A stretch of DNA of 12,686 bases from an uncultured Collinsella sp. (GCA_959023295.1 CAUFBM010000028.1:1-12686), one strand, 5' to 3'; numbered from the stretch's first letter, positions 1 through 6,605 are shown. Numbers and translations are program-made. Notes: a model not told the origin generated them from the letters alone.

Positions 1-1280
1 CCGCGGCTCATCAGGTAGAACACCTTGTCGTCGCCGATGCGGCCGATGGTGGCCTCGTGGCCGATATCGACGTTCTTGGCGCGGATGTCCATGGCGGGGA
101 TGGTGTCGGAGCGGCTCTGGTCGTCGAGCATGAGCGACTGGCAGCTCACGGTTGCTTTGGAACCTTCGGCCTTGGGCGTGGCCACGATGGAGCTGCGGAA
201 GGTCTGGATGCCGCCGCTCTTGGAGATGCCCTTGGTCTCGACGGTTGCCGAGGTATCGGGCGCGTTGAGCACGACCTTGCAGCCGGTGTCGAGGTTCTGA
301 CCGGCACCGGCAAAGGTGATGCCGGTAAAGCTCGAGCGAGCACGGCGGCCGTTGAGCACACTCATGGGGTAGAGGTAGCCCACGTGACTGCCGAAGGAGC
401 CGCTGATCCACTCGATGTCGCCGTCCTCGTCCACGCGCGCACGCTTGGTGTTGAGGTTGTACATGTTCTTGGACCAGTTCTCGATGGTCGAGTAGCGCAG
501 GTGTGCGCGTTTGCCCACAAAGAGCTCGACGGCACCGGCATGGAGGTTTGCCACGTTGTACTTGGGTGCGGAGCAGCCCTCGATAAAGTGCAGGTCGGCG
601 TCGTCCTCGACGATGATGAGCGTATGCTCAAACTGGCCGGCGCCCTTAGCGTTGAGGCGGAAGTAGCTCTGCAGCGGAAAATCAAGCTTGGTGCCCTTGG
701 GCACGTAGACAAACGAGCCGCCCGACCACACAGCGCCGTGCAGGGCCGCAAACTTGTGGTCGGTGGGCGGGATGAGCGTCATAAACTTCTCGTGGATGAG
801 CGGCTCCCACTGCGGGTCGTGCAGGGCCTCCTCGATGCCGGAGTAGACGATGCCCATCTTGGACGCGGTGTCCTGCATGTTGTGGTAGACGAGCTCGGAG
901 TCGTACTGCGCGCCGACGCCCGCCAGGTAGCTGCGCTCGGCCTCGGGGATACCCAGGCGCTCGAAGGTGTTCTTGATGTCGTCGGGCACCGACTCCCAGT
1001 CGTGCTTTTGGTCGGTGTTGGGCTTGACGTAGGTGACGATGTTGTCCATGTCCAGGCCCTCGATGGAGGGGCCCCACGTCGGGTCGGGGAAGCGGTTGAA
1101 AATCTCGAGGGACTTTAAGCGCAGGTCGAGCATCCACTGCGGCTCGTCCTTCTTGGCGCTGATCTCGCGCACGATGTCGGGCGTGATGCCGGCGTCGAGG
1201 CGCTCGAATCCCTCCTCGCCATAGGTGAAGTCGTAGAGGCTGCGGTCGATGTCCGCGACCTCGGTGCGGTTCTTGGTCAT
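1..1280 (-). CDS. sufB: Fe-S cluster assembly scaffold SufB (partial, 3' end outside window)
   Basis: SufB is the scaffold subunit of the cytosolic SufBCD complex, on which Fe-S clusters are built using sulfur from SufS. The protein begins MTKNRTEVADIDRSLYDF and 426 codons are visible. The family is about 465-480 residues, so roughly 40-50 C-terminal residues lie beyond the left edge. Family motifs seen include GCSAPKYNVANLH, GAGQNLDTG and the C-terminal IGHEATIGRIGDDKVFY. Cys380 and His408 are 28 residues apart, the same spacing as the essential C405/H433 pair of E. coli SufB, so the scaffold looks active. The ATG at 1278-1280 has a GGGG-type ribosome site just upstream and starts 12 nt after the sufC stop, so the two are cotranscribed. 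A 353-residue plus-strand frame over this region is an antisense shadow. Confidence 0.96.
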   Translation of the reverse strand, partial: MTKNRTEVADIDRSLYDFTYGEEGFERLDAGITPDIVREISAKKDEPQWMLDLRLKSLEIFNRFPDPTWGPSIEGLDMDNIVTYVKPNTDQKHDWESVPDDIKNTFERLGIPEAERSYLAGVGAQYDSELVYHNMQDTASKMGIVYSGIEEALHDPQWEPLIHEKFMTLIPPTDHKFAALHGAVWSGGSFVYVPKGTKLDFPLQSYFRLNAKGAGQFEHTLIIVEDDADLHFIEGCSAPKYNVANLHAGAVELFVGKRAHLRYSTIENWSKNMYNLNTKRARVDEDGDIEWISGSFGSHVGYLYPMSVLNGRRARSSFTGITFAGAGQNLDTGCKVVLNAPDTSATVETKGISKSGGIQTFRSSIVATPKAEGSKATVSCQSLMLDDQSRSDTIPAMDIRAKNVDIGHEATIGRIGDDKVFYLMSR

Positions 1281-1292
1281 TGCGTCGCCCCT

Positions 1293-2093
1293 TTATGCCT
1301 GCTGCTCGTCAGCGGCGGCCTCGGCCTGGGCGCGCTGCTCGGCGGCCTCGCGCTCGAAGGTCTCAAAGCCGTTCTTGTCGATCCAGGGGATGAGCGAGGC
1401 GTCGTCCTCGCGAACGATGTGACCCTTGACCATAACGTGGACGCGGTCGACATCCAGGTGCTCCAGGATGCGCGTGTTATGCGTGATGATGAGCATGGAG
1501 CCGTCGCAGCTCTTGCGGTAGGCGTCCATGCCGTGGCTGACGGTGGAAAGCGCGTCGACGTCCAGGCCCGAGTCGGTCTCATCCAGGATGGCGAGCTTGG
1601 GCTGCAGCAGCAGAAGCTGGAGCATCTCGACCTTCTTTTTCTCGCCACCCGAGAAACCCACGCCCAGCTCGCGGTTGAGGTAGGCGGTATCCATGTTGAG
1701 CTCGGCCGCGAGCTCCTTGACGCGGCGGCGGAACTCCTTGCCCTTCATCTCCAAGCCGGGGCGGCCGGCGATGCTGGCACGTAAAAAGCTCGACAGCGGC
1801 ACGCCGGGGATCTCGACCGGGGCCTGGAAGCTCAGGAACAGGCCGGCGCGCGAGCGCTTGTCGGTGGTGAGCTCGGTGATGTCCTGGCCGTCAAAGACGA
1901 TGCGGCCGTCGTTGACGGTATAGACGGGGTCGCCCATGACCAGGTGGCCGAGGGTGGACTTGCCGGCGCCGTTGGGTCCCATCAGCACGTGGGTCTCGCC
2001 GGCGGCGACGTTGAGGTTGACGTTGTGGAGGATGGTCTTCTCGTCCACGGAGGCGGTGAGACCTTCGATGGAAAGCAGCGGATTTGCGCTCAT
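1293..2093 (-). CDS. sufC: Fe-S cluster assembly ATPase SufC
   Basis: SufC is the ABC-type ATPase that drives conformational change of the SufBD scaffold in the cytosol. The 266-residue protein has every ATPase motif in order: Walker A GPNGAGKST (39-47), Q-loop Gln90 in FLSFQAPVEIPG, signature FSGGEKKKVE (147-156; the SufC-type SGGEKK form), Walker B LAILDETDSGLD (167-178) and H-loop His205 in IITHNTR. I chose the ATG at 2091-2093 because AGAGGG lies about 6 nt upstream. An in-frame ATG at 2121-2123 would add ten residues (MSTPYTERDS), but it has no ribosome site and the family normally begins near the chosen start. It is the first gene of the visible suf operon and is transcribed divergently from the Rrf2 regulator, whose operator lies about 100 nt upstream. 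Confidence 0.96.
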   Translation of the reverse strand: MSANPLLSIEGLTASVDEKTILHNVNLNVAAGETHVLMGPNGAGKSTLGHLVMGDPVYTVNDGRIVFDGQDITELTTDKRSRAGLFLSFQAPVEIPGVPLSSFLRASIAGRPGLEMKGKEFRRRVKELAAELNMDTAYLNRELGVGFSGGEKKKVEMLQLLLLQPKLAILDETDSGLDVDALSTVSHGMDAYRKSCDGSMLIITHNTRILEHLDVDRVHVMVKGHIVREDDASLIPWIDKNGFETFEREAAEQRAQAEAAADEQQA

Positions 2094-2179
2094 GCTGTCC
2101 CTCTCTGTATATGGTGTACTCATAGGTGTACTAAACCCTAGGAATCTTCTCGGAATAAAGTTACTATGGGTTCTGCGTT

Positions 2180-2185
2180 AGTCAA
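2180..2185 (-). promoter_or_regulatory. candidate -35 of the suf promoter
   Basis: On the minus strand TTGACT (5 of 6 to TTGACA) lies about 90 nt upstream of the sufC start. A weak -10 (TAACTT, 2158-2163) follows after 16 nt. The -35 half is good and the -10 is poor, so the promoter is tentative. It lies beside the proposed Rrf2 operator at 2190-2214, a suitable position for repression. Confidence 0.3.
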
Positions 2186-2189
2186 GGGA

Positions 2190-2214
2190 AAACCCGACTA
2201 ATCCACTCGACTTT
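2190..2214. promoter_or_regulatory. putative Rrf2/IscR-type operator between sufC and the regulator
   Basis: This 25-bp site contains CCCGACTA on the left and CACTCGACT on the right. By hand alignment it agrees with the E. coli IscR type 1 consensus, recalled from the literature, at 21 of 25 positions, including all four bases of the left GACT and three of four of the right AGTC. The neighbouring regulator keeps the YLEQL recognition-helix motif of IscR, which makes a similar DNA preference plausible. The site lies between two divergent genes, so one bound dimer could control both. That it is bound is inference. Confidence 0.5.
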
Positions 2215-2235
2215 TTAGATGTGGGACATAACAAT

Positions 2236-2282
2236 CAGGTTTGTTTGCCCCGCGTGCATAAGATTTGGGACAAACAAGCCTG
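2236..2282. repeat. 12-bp inverted repeat in the suf/regulator gap
   Basis: CAGGTTTGTTTG (2236-2247) and CAAACAAGCCTG (2271-2282) are inverted with one mismatch and a 23-nt spacer. There is no T-tract, so this is not a terminator. It overlaps the likely promoter region of the regulator gene and could be a second operator or an mRNA leader hairpin. Confidence 0.45.
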
Positions 2283-2294
2283 GTATTTTGTCCC
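2267..2294. repeat. 8-bp perfect inverted repeat GGGACAAA/TTTGTCCC
   Basis: GGGACAAA (2267-2274) and TTTGTCCC (2287-2294) form a perfect inverted repeat with a 12-nt spacer, immediately upstream of the regulator's ribosome site. A direct copy of the core TGGGACA lies exactly 44 bp upstream (2222-2228). The repeat surrounds the candidate extended -10 element of the regulator gene. Confidence 0.45.
2281..2289 (+). promoter_or_regulatory. candidate extended -10 promoter of the Rrf2 regulator
   Basis: TGGTATTTT is an extended -10 element (TGn followed by TATTTT, 4 of 6 to TATAAT) with no recognisable -35 at the usual distance. It would give a short leader of about 20 nt before the ATG at 2316. 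It lies inside two overlapping inverted repeats, consistent with autoregulation, but the call rests on one short motif. Confidence 0.25.
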
Positions 2295-2315
2295 GGCAAC
2301 GATGAGAGGGTAGGT

Positions 2316-2747
2316 ATGCTCATTTCTTCTAAGGGCCGCTATGCCCTCCGTCTGATGATCTATATCGCAGCGCTTGGTGACGTCGAGGGCAAGATTGCCC
2401 TGCGCGAGGTCGCCGACCGCGAGCATATCTCGCAAAAGTATTTGGAGCAGCTGGTTCGTCCGCTTATGAAGGCGGGCCTGCTTAAGAGCGTGCGCGGCAA
2501 GGGCGGCGGCTACATGATGGCCAAGGACCCCGCCGAGGTGCGTGCCGGCGACATCCTGCGTGCCGTTGAGGGCAGCACGGCTCCGGTGGCGTGCGACGGC
2601 ATCGACAACAGCTGCACTCGCAGCGATCTTTGCTCGACCGTCAAGTTCTGGCGCGGTCTGGACGACGTAATCGAAAAGTACGTCGACGGTGTGACGTTGG
2701 CCGACCTAGCCGCCGTCCCCGAGATCAACTTTGACATTAAGCTGTAG
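2316..2747 (+). CDS. Rrf2/IscR-family Fe-S-sensing transcriptional regulator
   Basis: The 143-residue protein has the Rrf2 layout: an N-terminal winged helix (MLISSKGRYALRLMIYIA; recognition helix ISQKYLEQLVRPLMKAGL, 38-55; wing SVRGKGGGY, 58-66) and a C-terminal dimerisation helix. Three cysteines, C93, C100 and C106 (C-x6-C-x5-C), sit where IscR binds its [2Fe-2S] cluster, so it probably senses Fe-S status, unlike cysteine-free relatives such as CymR. The start at 2316 is set by AGAGGG 5 nt upstream; an in-frame start at 2265 lies inside the operator region and is not credible. Divergence from sufCB, with an IscR-like operator between, indicates a suf repressor. I leave the symbol blank because iscR and sufR are not safely distinguished here. 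Confidence 0.92.
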   Translation: MLISSKGRYALRLMIYIAALGDVEGKIALREVADREHISQKYLEQLVRPLMKAGLLKSVRGKGGGYMMAKDPAEVRAGDILRAVEGSTAPVACDGIDNSCTRSDLCSTVKFWRGLDDVIEKYVDGVTLADLAAVPEINFDIKL

Positions 2748-2800
2748 TTCGCGAGCAATTCCTTAAGATTTCGCGGAGGGTTGTTGCCGTTTACCGAGGG

Positions 2801-2833
2801 GTTGTTGTGCAACAACGGGCGAGTTGGGATACT
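2801..2833 (+). promoter_or_regulatory. palindrome overlapping a candidate promoter of the wall-anchored protein gene
   Basis: GTTGTTGTGCAACAAC (2801-2816) is a palindrome with 7-bp arms and a 2-nt centre. TTGTGC (2805-2810) inside it and GATACT (2828-2833) make a weak sigma-70-like pair with a 17-nt spacer. This would give a 5' leader of about 45 nt before the ATG at 2886. The palindrome could be an operator. The promoter elements match only 3-4 of 6 bases each. Confidence 0.3.
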
Positions 2834-2885
2834 TAAATTTATCTTTGCAAACTGCACTTTAACTATACCAATGCAGGGAGGATCT

Positions 2886-4523
2886 ATGCAGCCCAAGCAT
2901 TCCGCAATTGTCGCGGGCCTGACGCTGGCGCTTTCGTTTGGCACCGTTGCCGCGCCTGTGACTGCTGTTGCCGAGGAGCCCACGCCGGGTGTTGCCTCGG
3001 ATGCCACCGATATCGATAAGGGCCTTTACACCCAGCAGTCCTTCTCGGGCGTGCTGAGGTCGGTTCAGGGTGTTTCATTTGTCAACGTGACTGCCGAGAT
3101 GAAATACTTCACCAAATACGAGAGCCATGGCAATTATAACCAGGGCTTTTCGTATGGCGACGGCTATAACGCGCTGGGCTATTATCAGTTCGATCGCCGC
3201 TGGTCGCTCATTTCGTTTATGAAGCAGGTCTATAACTACGATTCTGCCAAGTACGGCATGCTTAAGGCTGCGATCGATCGCGGTAGCGAGATTTCCAACG
3301 CGAACAACCCCATGTATGCGAACGGGCAGCTCACCGATCTGGGCCGCATCGCGCAGGAGGCCTTCCAGGGTGCTTACAACACCGATCCGGCTGAGTTCTC
3401 GGCGCTGCAGGATGCCTATGCGTACAACTCCTACTATGCGGTGACCGAGGCGTGGTTCAAGAGCGCTCTTGGCATTGACATCTCCGGCCGCGCCGACTGC
3501 GTCAAGGGCATGGTGTGGAGTATCACCAACATGTGCGGCACCGGTGGCTGCAGAGACTTCTTCCGCTGGGCAAACCTTTCCAACAGCATGACGGACCGCG
3601 AGTTTGTGACGGCGCTTTCGGGCAGTGTGGTCAATAATGTGGCGACTAAGTATGCGAGCCAGCCACAGTACCATGAGGGCTGGAAGAACCGCTACCGCAA
3701 TGAGCTCAAGGATTGCCTCGTCTATATCGCCGAGGACGAGGCTGCCGCGGCAACGCCTGTGGAGCCCGCGCCCGCGCCCGCGCCGGCGCCCGGTCCGAGC
3801 ATGGCGCCCACTGCTCCCGCCGCACCGACACCTGGTGCCGATGACGATGCGGGCGACGATAACGATGTGGATGCGCCTTCGACCGATACTGGCGGCGATG
3901 ACTCTGCTGGTGGCACTGCTTCTGGCGATGTTTCGGGCGATTCGTCGACTTCTGGCTCCGACGGCGCTAAGGATGGCACGACTTCTGGCTCTACCGATGC
4001 GGTTACTTCCAACGGCGCTGGCAATTCCTCTGCCGATGCCGGCTCCTCTAACGGTTCTGACTCCGGTGCTTCCGAGGGTGGTTCGAACGAGGGTTCCGAT
4101 GGCGGCGATTCCTCGACGGGAAACAAACCTTCTTCCGTCGAGCAGCTTGGCTCTATGCTGGGGTCGTCATTGATGGCGGGCATTAACGGGGGCTCTTCTT
4201 CTGATGAGGGAGCGTCTGAGCAGGGCTCCGGCTCTAATGCCGACGGTGCTGCCGATGCTTCCGCCGGCGCGGGTGCGAAACAGTCCGACGCCGATGCTCA
4301 GAAAGCCGGTGACAAGGGCAGCACTACGACCACCACGACGACTACTACGACCACGACGACCAAGGCCTCGGGTGGCAATATGCCCAAGACAGGTGATCTT
4401 ATCGTGATGGCGAGCCTTGCCAGCGCAAGCTTGGCCACGCTGGGTGCCACGTCTATTGTGAGTGGCAAGCATAAGCTCGATCAGCAGAATAAGACTGCTG
4501 GTGAGGACGGTTCTGAGGAGTAG
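2886..4523 (+). CDS. secreted lysozyme-like protein with disordered stalk and variant LPXTG sorting signal
   Basis: The 545-residue protein starts at an ATG with AGGGAGGA at 2875-2882; the longer open frame from 2781 has no such site. Residues 1-29 are a signal peptide ending AVA. Residues about 60-290 form a globular domain with KYESHGNY (Glu79) followed by ALGYYQFDRR (96-105). This spacing resembles the catalytic Glu and G-x-x-Q motifs of lysozyme-like/transglycosylase folds, so peptidoglycan cleavage is a guess from motif shape. An Ala/Pro stretch (from about 292) leads into a Ser/Gly/Asp-rich disordered region, then 13 threonines (480-492), MPKTG (499-503, Met in place of Leu), a hydrophobic segment and an unusually long, partly acidic 20-residue tail. 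It is probably sortase-linked to the wall. It is a single-gene unit ended by a strong terminator. Confidence 0.85.
   Translation: MQPKHSAIVAGLTLALSFGTVAAPVTAVAEEPTPGVASDATDIDKGLYTQQSFSGVLRSVQGVSFVNVTAEMKYFTKYESHGNYNQGFSYGDGYNALGYYQFDRRWSLISFMKQVYNYDSAKYGMLKAAIDRGSEISNANNPMYANGQLTDLGRIAQEAFQGAYNTDPAEFSALQDAYAYNSYYAVTEAWFKSALGIDISGRADCVKGMVWSITNMCGTGGCRDFFRWANLSNSMTDREFVTALSGSVVNNVATKYASQPQYHEGWKNRYRNELKDCLVYIAEDEAAAATPVEPAPAPAPAPGPSMAPTAPAAPTPGADDDAGDDNDVDAPSTDTGGDDSAGGTASGDVSGDSSTSGSDGAKDGTTSGSTDAVTSNGAGNSSADAGSSNGSDSGASEGGSNEGSDGGDSSTGNKPSSVEQLGSMLGSSLMAGINGGSSSDEGASEQGSGSNADGAADASAGAGAKQSDADAQKAGDKGSTTTTTTTTTTTTTKASGGNMPKTGDLIVMASLASASLATLGATSIVSGKHKLDQQNKTAGEDGSEE
4323..4361 (+). repeat. 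threonine-13 tract (ACN repeat)
   Basis: Thirteen consecutive threonine codons, a mixture of ACT, ACG and ACC, lie just before the sorting signal. Because the third bases vary, the DNA is not a pure trinucleotide repeat, which suggests selection for threonine, perhaps as a rigid or glycosylated wall-spanning spacer. Confidence 0.9.
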
Positions 4524-4555
4524 CCTCTCGGTTGTCAGATAGCTAAAGAGTCGGG

Positions 4556-4590
4556 ACGGGGTCCGGTGCTGCTGCATCGGGCCCCGTTTT
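4556..4590 (+). terminator. strong intrinsic terminator after the wall-anchored protein gene
   Basis: ACGGGGTCCG (4556-4565) pairs with CGGGCCCCGT (4578-4587) in a 10-bp stem with one G-U pair. The stem can extend by four more pairs through GTGC/GCAT to leave a TGCT loop. TTTT follows directly (4587-4590). It lies 33 nt after the stop codon and separates this gene from the ATPase gene. Confidence 0.9.
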
Positions 4591-4685
4591 GTTGTGCAAC
4601 GATTAGTTATGCCCCCTCACGCCCCATGTTGCTACCGTTGCCCGATCTGTATGCGCACCGACATCAGTACGTGCGAGGTGGTCAT

Positions 4686-4691
4686 TACAAT
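4686..4691 (+). promoter_or_regulatory. candidate -10 of the AAA-ATPase-like gene
   Basis: TACAAT (5 of 6 to TATAAT) lies 35 nt upstream of the proposed GTG start, with no good -35. It supports transcription beginning after the preceding terminator and a translation start at about 4726 rather than at the ATG at 4609. Confidence 0.3.
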
Positions 4692-4725
4692 TGGTATCGT
4701 GCTGCGATTTAGGGGGAACGTTTTG

Positions 4726-6522
4726 GTGTTTGAACAGGCAAATAATTGTTGTGCTGCCGGCTTTGGCGTGCGCTTGATCGGTGGTGCCGACGATGCGGTT
4801 TTGCCCATTGGCATGCACGACTATGTGGAGGCTCTTGGTCGCTGCACGCTGGTCGACAAGACCATGTTTATTGCCGATGTGCTGGATTGTGATCCGCCCG
4901 TTATGGTGTGCTGCCGACCCGAGGGTTTTGGCAAGAGCATGAACTTGTCGATGCTCAAGGCTTTTCTGGAGCGTCCCGCGGTCGGTCGCGCCGGTCGGAG
5001 CTTGTTTGCCGATACTCTGATTTGGGATGCGGATGGCGGGCGCTATCGGGACGAGTACGCCTGTTATCCGGTGATATCGCTGGACTTTTCTGGCGCCGCG
5101 AGTCGTGGCGCCGCTGTTGTCGGCGTCGTGCGCGATGCTCTTTCGGGCGAGTGCGCTCGCCTGTTGGCGCTCTTCGAGGCTCCGGATTTAGCTCGAGATA
5201 AGGTGCGTCATATCGAACGCGTTGCGCGTGGCGTGGCGAGCGCGGATGAGGTTGACTCGGTGCTTGGTGTGCTCATTGAACTGCTGGAGATGGCCTGCGA
5301 TGAGCAGGTTGTATTGCTCGTTGATGAGTACGACGCGGCGTGGTTGGGCCGTGCGAGCGCGAGGGGTGCTTCCGGCGCCGGTCAGGCGGAGCTGCTCGAC
5401 CGTGTGCTTTTCGACGCCATTACCACTGCGGGCGATTCGTTGCGGCTGGCATGCCTGATGGGGGAGCGTCCGGACCCTGCCGAGGTAGCACTTTCTGTGC
5501 GCGGTTGCTCGTATTGTCTAGCGACGCCGCTCTCGACATGGTGTGACCGGTGGTTTGGCTTTTCGGATGCTGAGGTTCAGGCCCTGCTGAGCCATGCTGG
5601 ATACGAGGAATGCTTGGATGATGCGCGTGAATGGCTCGAGGGATACCGGTTTGGCAGGACCTATTGCTCGAGTCCGGCGCGTGTGATCGGTTTTCTGGAT
5701 CGAGGCTGTACGGCGCCTGTGCGTGCCGACCTGTATGGGTATGCCGATTGCCTGAGTAGGGTAGTTGGCGGCTGGAATCTCGACCGCCTTTCGGTCTTGT
5801 TCGATTTGCTCGAAGCTCATGGATGCGTTGAGGCCCCGCTTTGCTTGGGCGCTGCGGGGTCAGAGGCCTCGTCTGATGATGGCCTGTGGACGGCGCTGTA
5901 TCTGTCCGGTTTCCTGACGACGGATATGACTGAGGAGCCAGAACATGGCAGTCACCTCCGTGCTCTGCGGCTGCCCAATAACGAGCTTCGCCAGGCCTTT
6001 CGTCTGGTGATTATTGAGTGGTTTGAGTGTGCTGCCGAGGACGTTCGAGACGTCGATGCGTTTCGAGATGGGTTGTGCCGCGGGGAGGAGAATGCGGTGA
6101 GGCAGGCGCTAGGCCGCATCCTGGGAGATGCGGGTATCGGTGCGACCGACCCAGATGCGCCGCTTCCATATCACCTGCTCTTGCAGGGACTCTGCTTTGG
6201 CTTGCCGGGCTATGCCAATCCTGCCTCGAGGCGAAAGTGTGGCGCGGATCGCTGGGACATCCAGGTATTTCCAACGGGCACCGTGTTTGACGTGGCAGAC
6301 ACGATCGGCATGCTCGACGAGCGTCCGTTGATAACGATCAACATGATGTATGACCCCGGCGTGGACGCGCTGGGCCTGGAGCTGCTGGCCGTTCAGGCGC
6401 TGCTCGACATAGAGCGCGACGGCATCGACAAGATTCGCGTACCGCGACCCGGTGTGGGCTGCATGCGTTGGGGGTTCGGGTTTGACGGGCGACATGTGGC
6501 TGCGGTGTGCCAGCGGTTGTAG
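4726..6522 (+). CDS. AAA-ATPase-like / PD-(D/E)XK nuclease superfamily protein, nuclease motif degenerate
   Basis: The 598-residue protein matches the widespread two-domain family of an AAA-ATPase-like N terminus (PF09820 type) plus a C-terminal PD-(D/E)XK domain (PF08011/PDDEXK_9 type). The entry motif LPIGMHDYVE and VDKTMFI lead to Walker A RPEGFGKSMNLS (Lys70) and Walker B VVLLVDEYD (DEYD 200-203). The linker has the family's AREWLEGYRFG. In the C terminus RWDIQV keeps the Asp (511), but where relatives have IEFK this one reads ITIN (537-539), so the catalytic E-x-K seems lost. The start is GTG with AGGGGG at 4711-4716; TTG at 4723 is possible, and the ATG at 4609 lies before any ribosome site. 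The function of the family is unknown; a DNA-related accessory role is usually assumed. Confidence 0.85.
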   Translation: MFEQANNCCAAGFGVRLIGGADDAVLPIGMHDYVEALGRCTLVDKTMFIADVLDCDPPVMVCCRPEGFGKSMNLSMLKAFLERPAVGRAGRSLFADTLIWDADGGRYRDEYACYPVISLDFSGAASRGAAVVGVVRDALSGECARLLALFEAPDLARDKVRHIERVARGVASADEVDSVLGVLIELLEMACDEQVVLLVDEYDAAWLGRASARGASGAGQAELLDRVLFDAITTAGDSLRLACLMGERPDPAEVALSVRGCSYCLATPLSTWCDRWFGFSDAEVQALLSHAGYEECLDDAREWLEGYRFGRTYCSSPARVIGFLDRGCTAPVRADLYGYADCLSRVVGGWNLDRLSVLFDLLEAHGCVEAPLCLGAAGSEASSDDGLWTALYLSGFLTTDMTEEPEHGSHLRALRLPNNELRQAFRLVIIEWFECAAEDVRDVDAFRDGLCRGEENAVRQALGRILGDAGIGATDPDAPLPYHLLLQGLCFGLPGYANPASRRKCGADRWDIQVFPTGTVFDVADTIGMLDERPLITINMMYDPGVDALGLELLAVQALLDIERDGIDKIRVPRPGVGCMRWGFGFDGRHVAAVCQRL

Positions 6523-6543
6523 GGGGCGTATGAGCAGTTTTTT

Positions 6544-6559
6544 AGCGGTTAATACCGCT
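6544..6559. repeat. 16-bp palindrome upstream of the glycosyltransferase operon
   Basis: AGCGGTTAATACCGCT is a perfect inverted repeat with 6-bp arms and a TAAT centre. The T-run lies before it (6538-6543), so it is not a plus-strand terminator. On the minus strand an A-run follows, so it is not a minus-strand terminator either. It lies just upstream of the candidate -10 and may be an operator. Confidence 0.5.
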
Positions 6560-6560
6560 G

Positions 6561-6569
6561 TGTTAGGAT
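6561..6569 (+). promoter_or_regulatory. candidate extended -10 promoter of the polysaccharide operon
   Basis: TGTTAGGAT (TGn followed by TAGGAT) lies 36 nt upstream of the GT2 start and directly after a 16-bp palindrome. There is no convincing -35 at 17 nt. The position agrees with an operon start, because no transcript is expected to be needed from the upstream ATPase gene. Confidence 0.3.
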
Positions 6570-6605
6570 TAAACAGTTCTGATTTGCGTTCCCAAAGGGG
6601 TTTAA

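Noticed and set aside
57..1118. 353-codon plus-strand open frame opposite sufB
   Set aside because: Antisense to a clearly conserved sufB; its composition (Val/Gly/Leu/Asp-rich without motifs) is the usual shadow of a GC-biased gene.
3946..3991. Direct repeat CGACTTCTGGCTC (3946-3958 and 3979-3991)
   Set aside because: It lies in Ser/Gly-rich low-complexity coding sequence, where such matches are expected.
3722..4183. 153-codon minus-strand frame rich in Glu, Ser and Pro
   Set aside because: It is the complement of the low-complexity stalk of the wall-anchored protein; it has no ribosome site or known motif.
4594..4725. Cys-containing N-terminal extension (CCYRCPIC) of the ATPase-like protein as a zinc motif
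   Set aside because: It overlaps the terminator region and has no ribosome site; AGGGGG directly precedes the GTG at 4726 and the family begins near there.
6538..6559. Hairpin after the ATPase-like gene as an intrinsic terminator
   Set aside because: The T-run precedes the stem instead of following it, and on the other strand it reads as an A-run.
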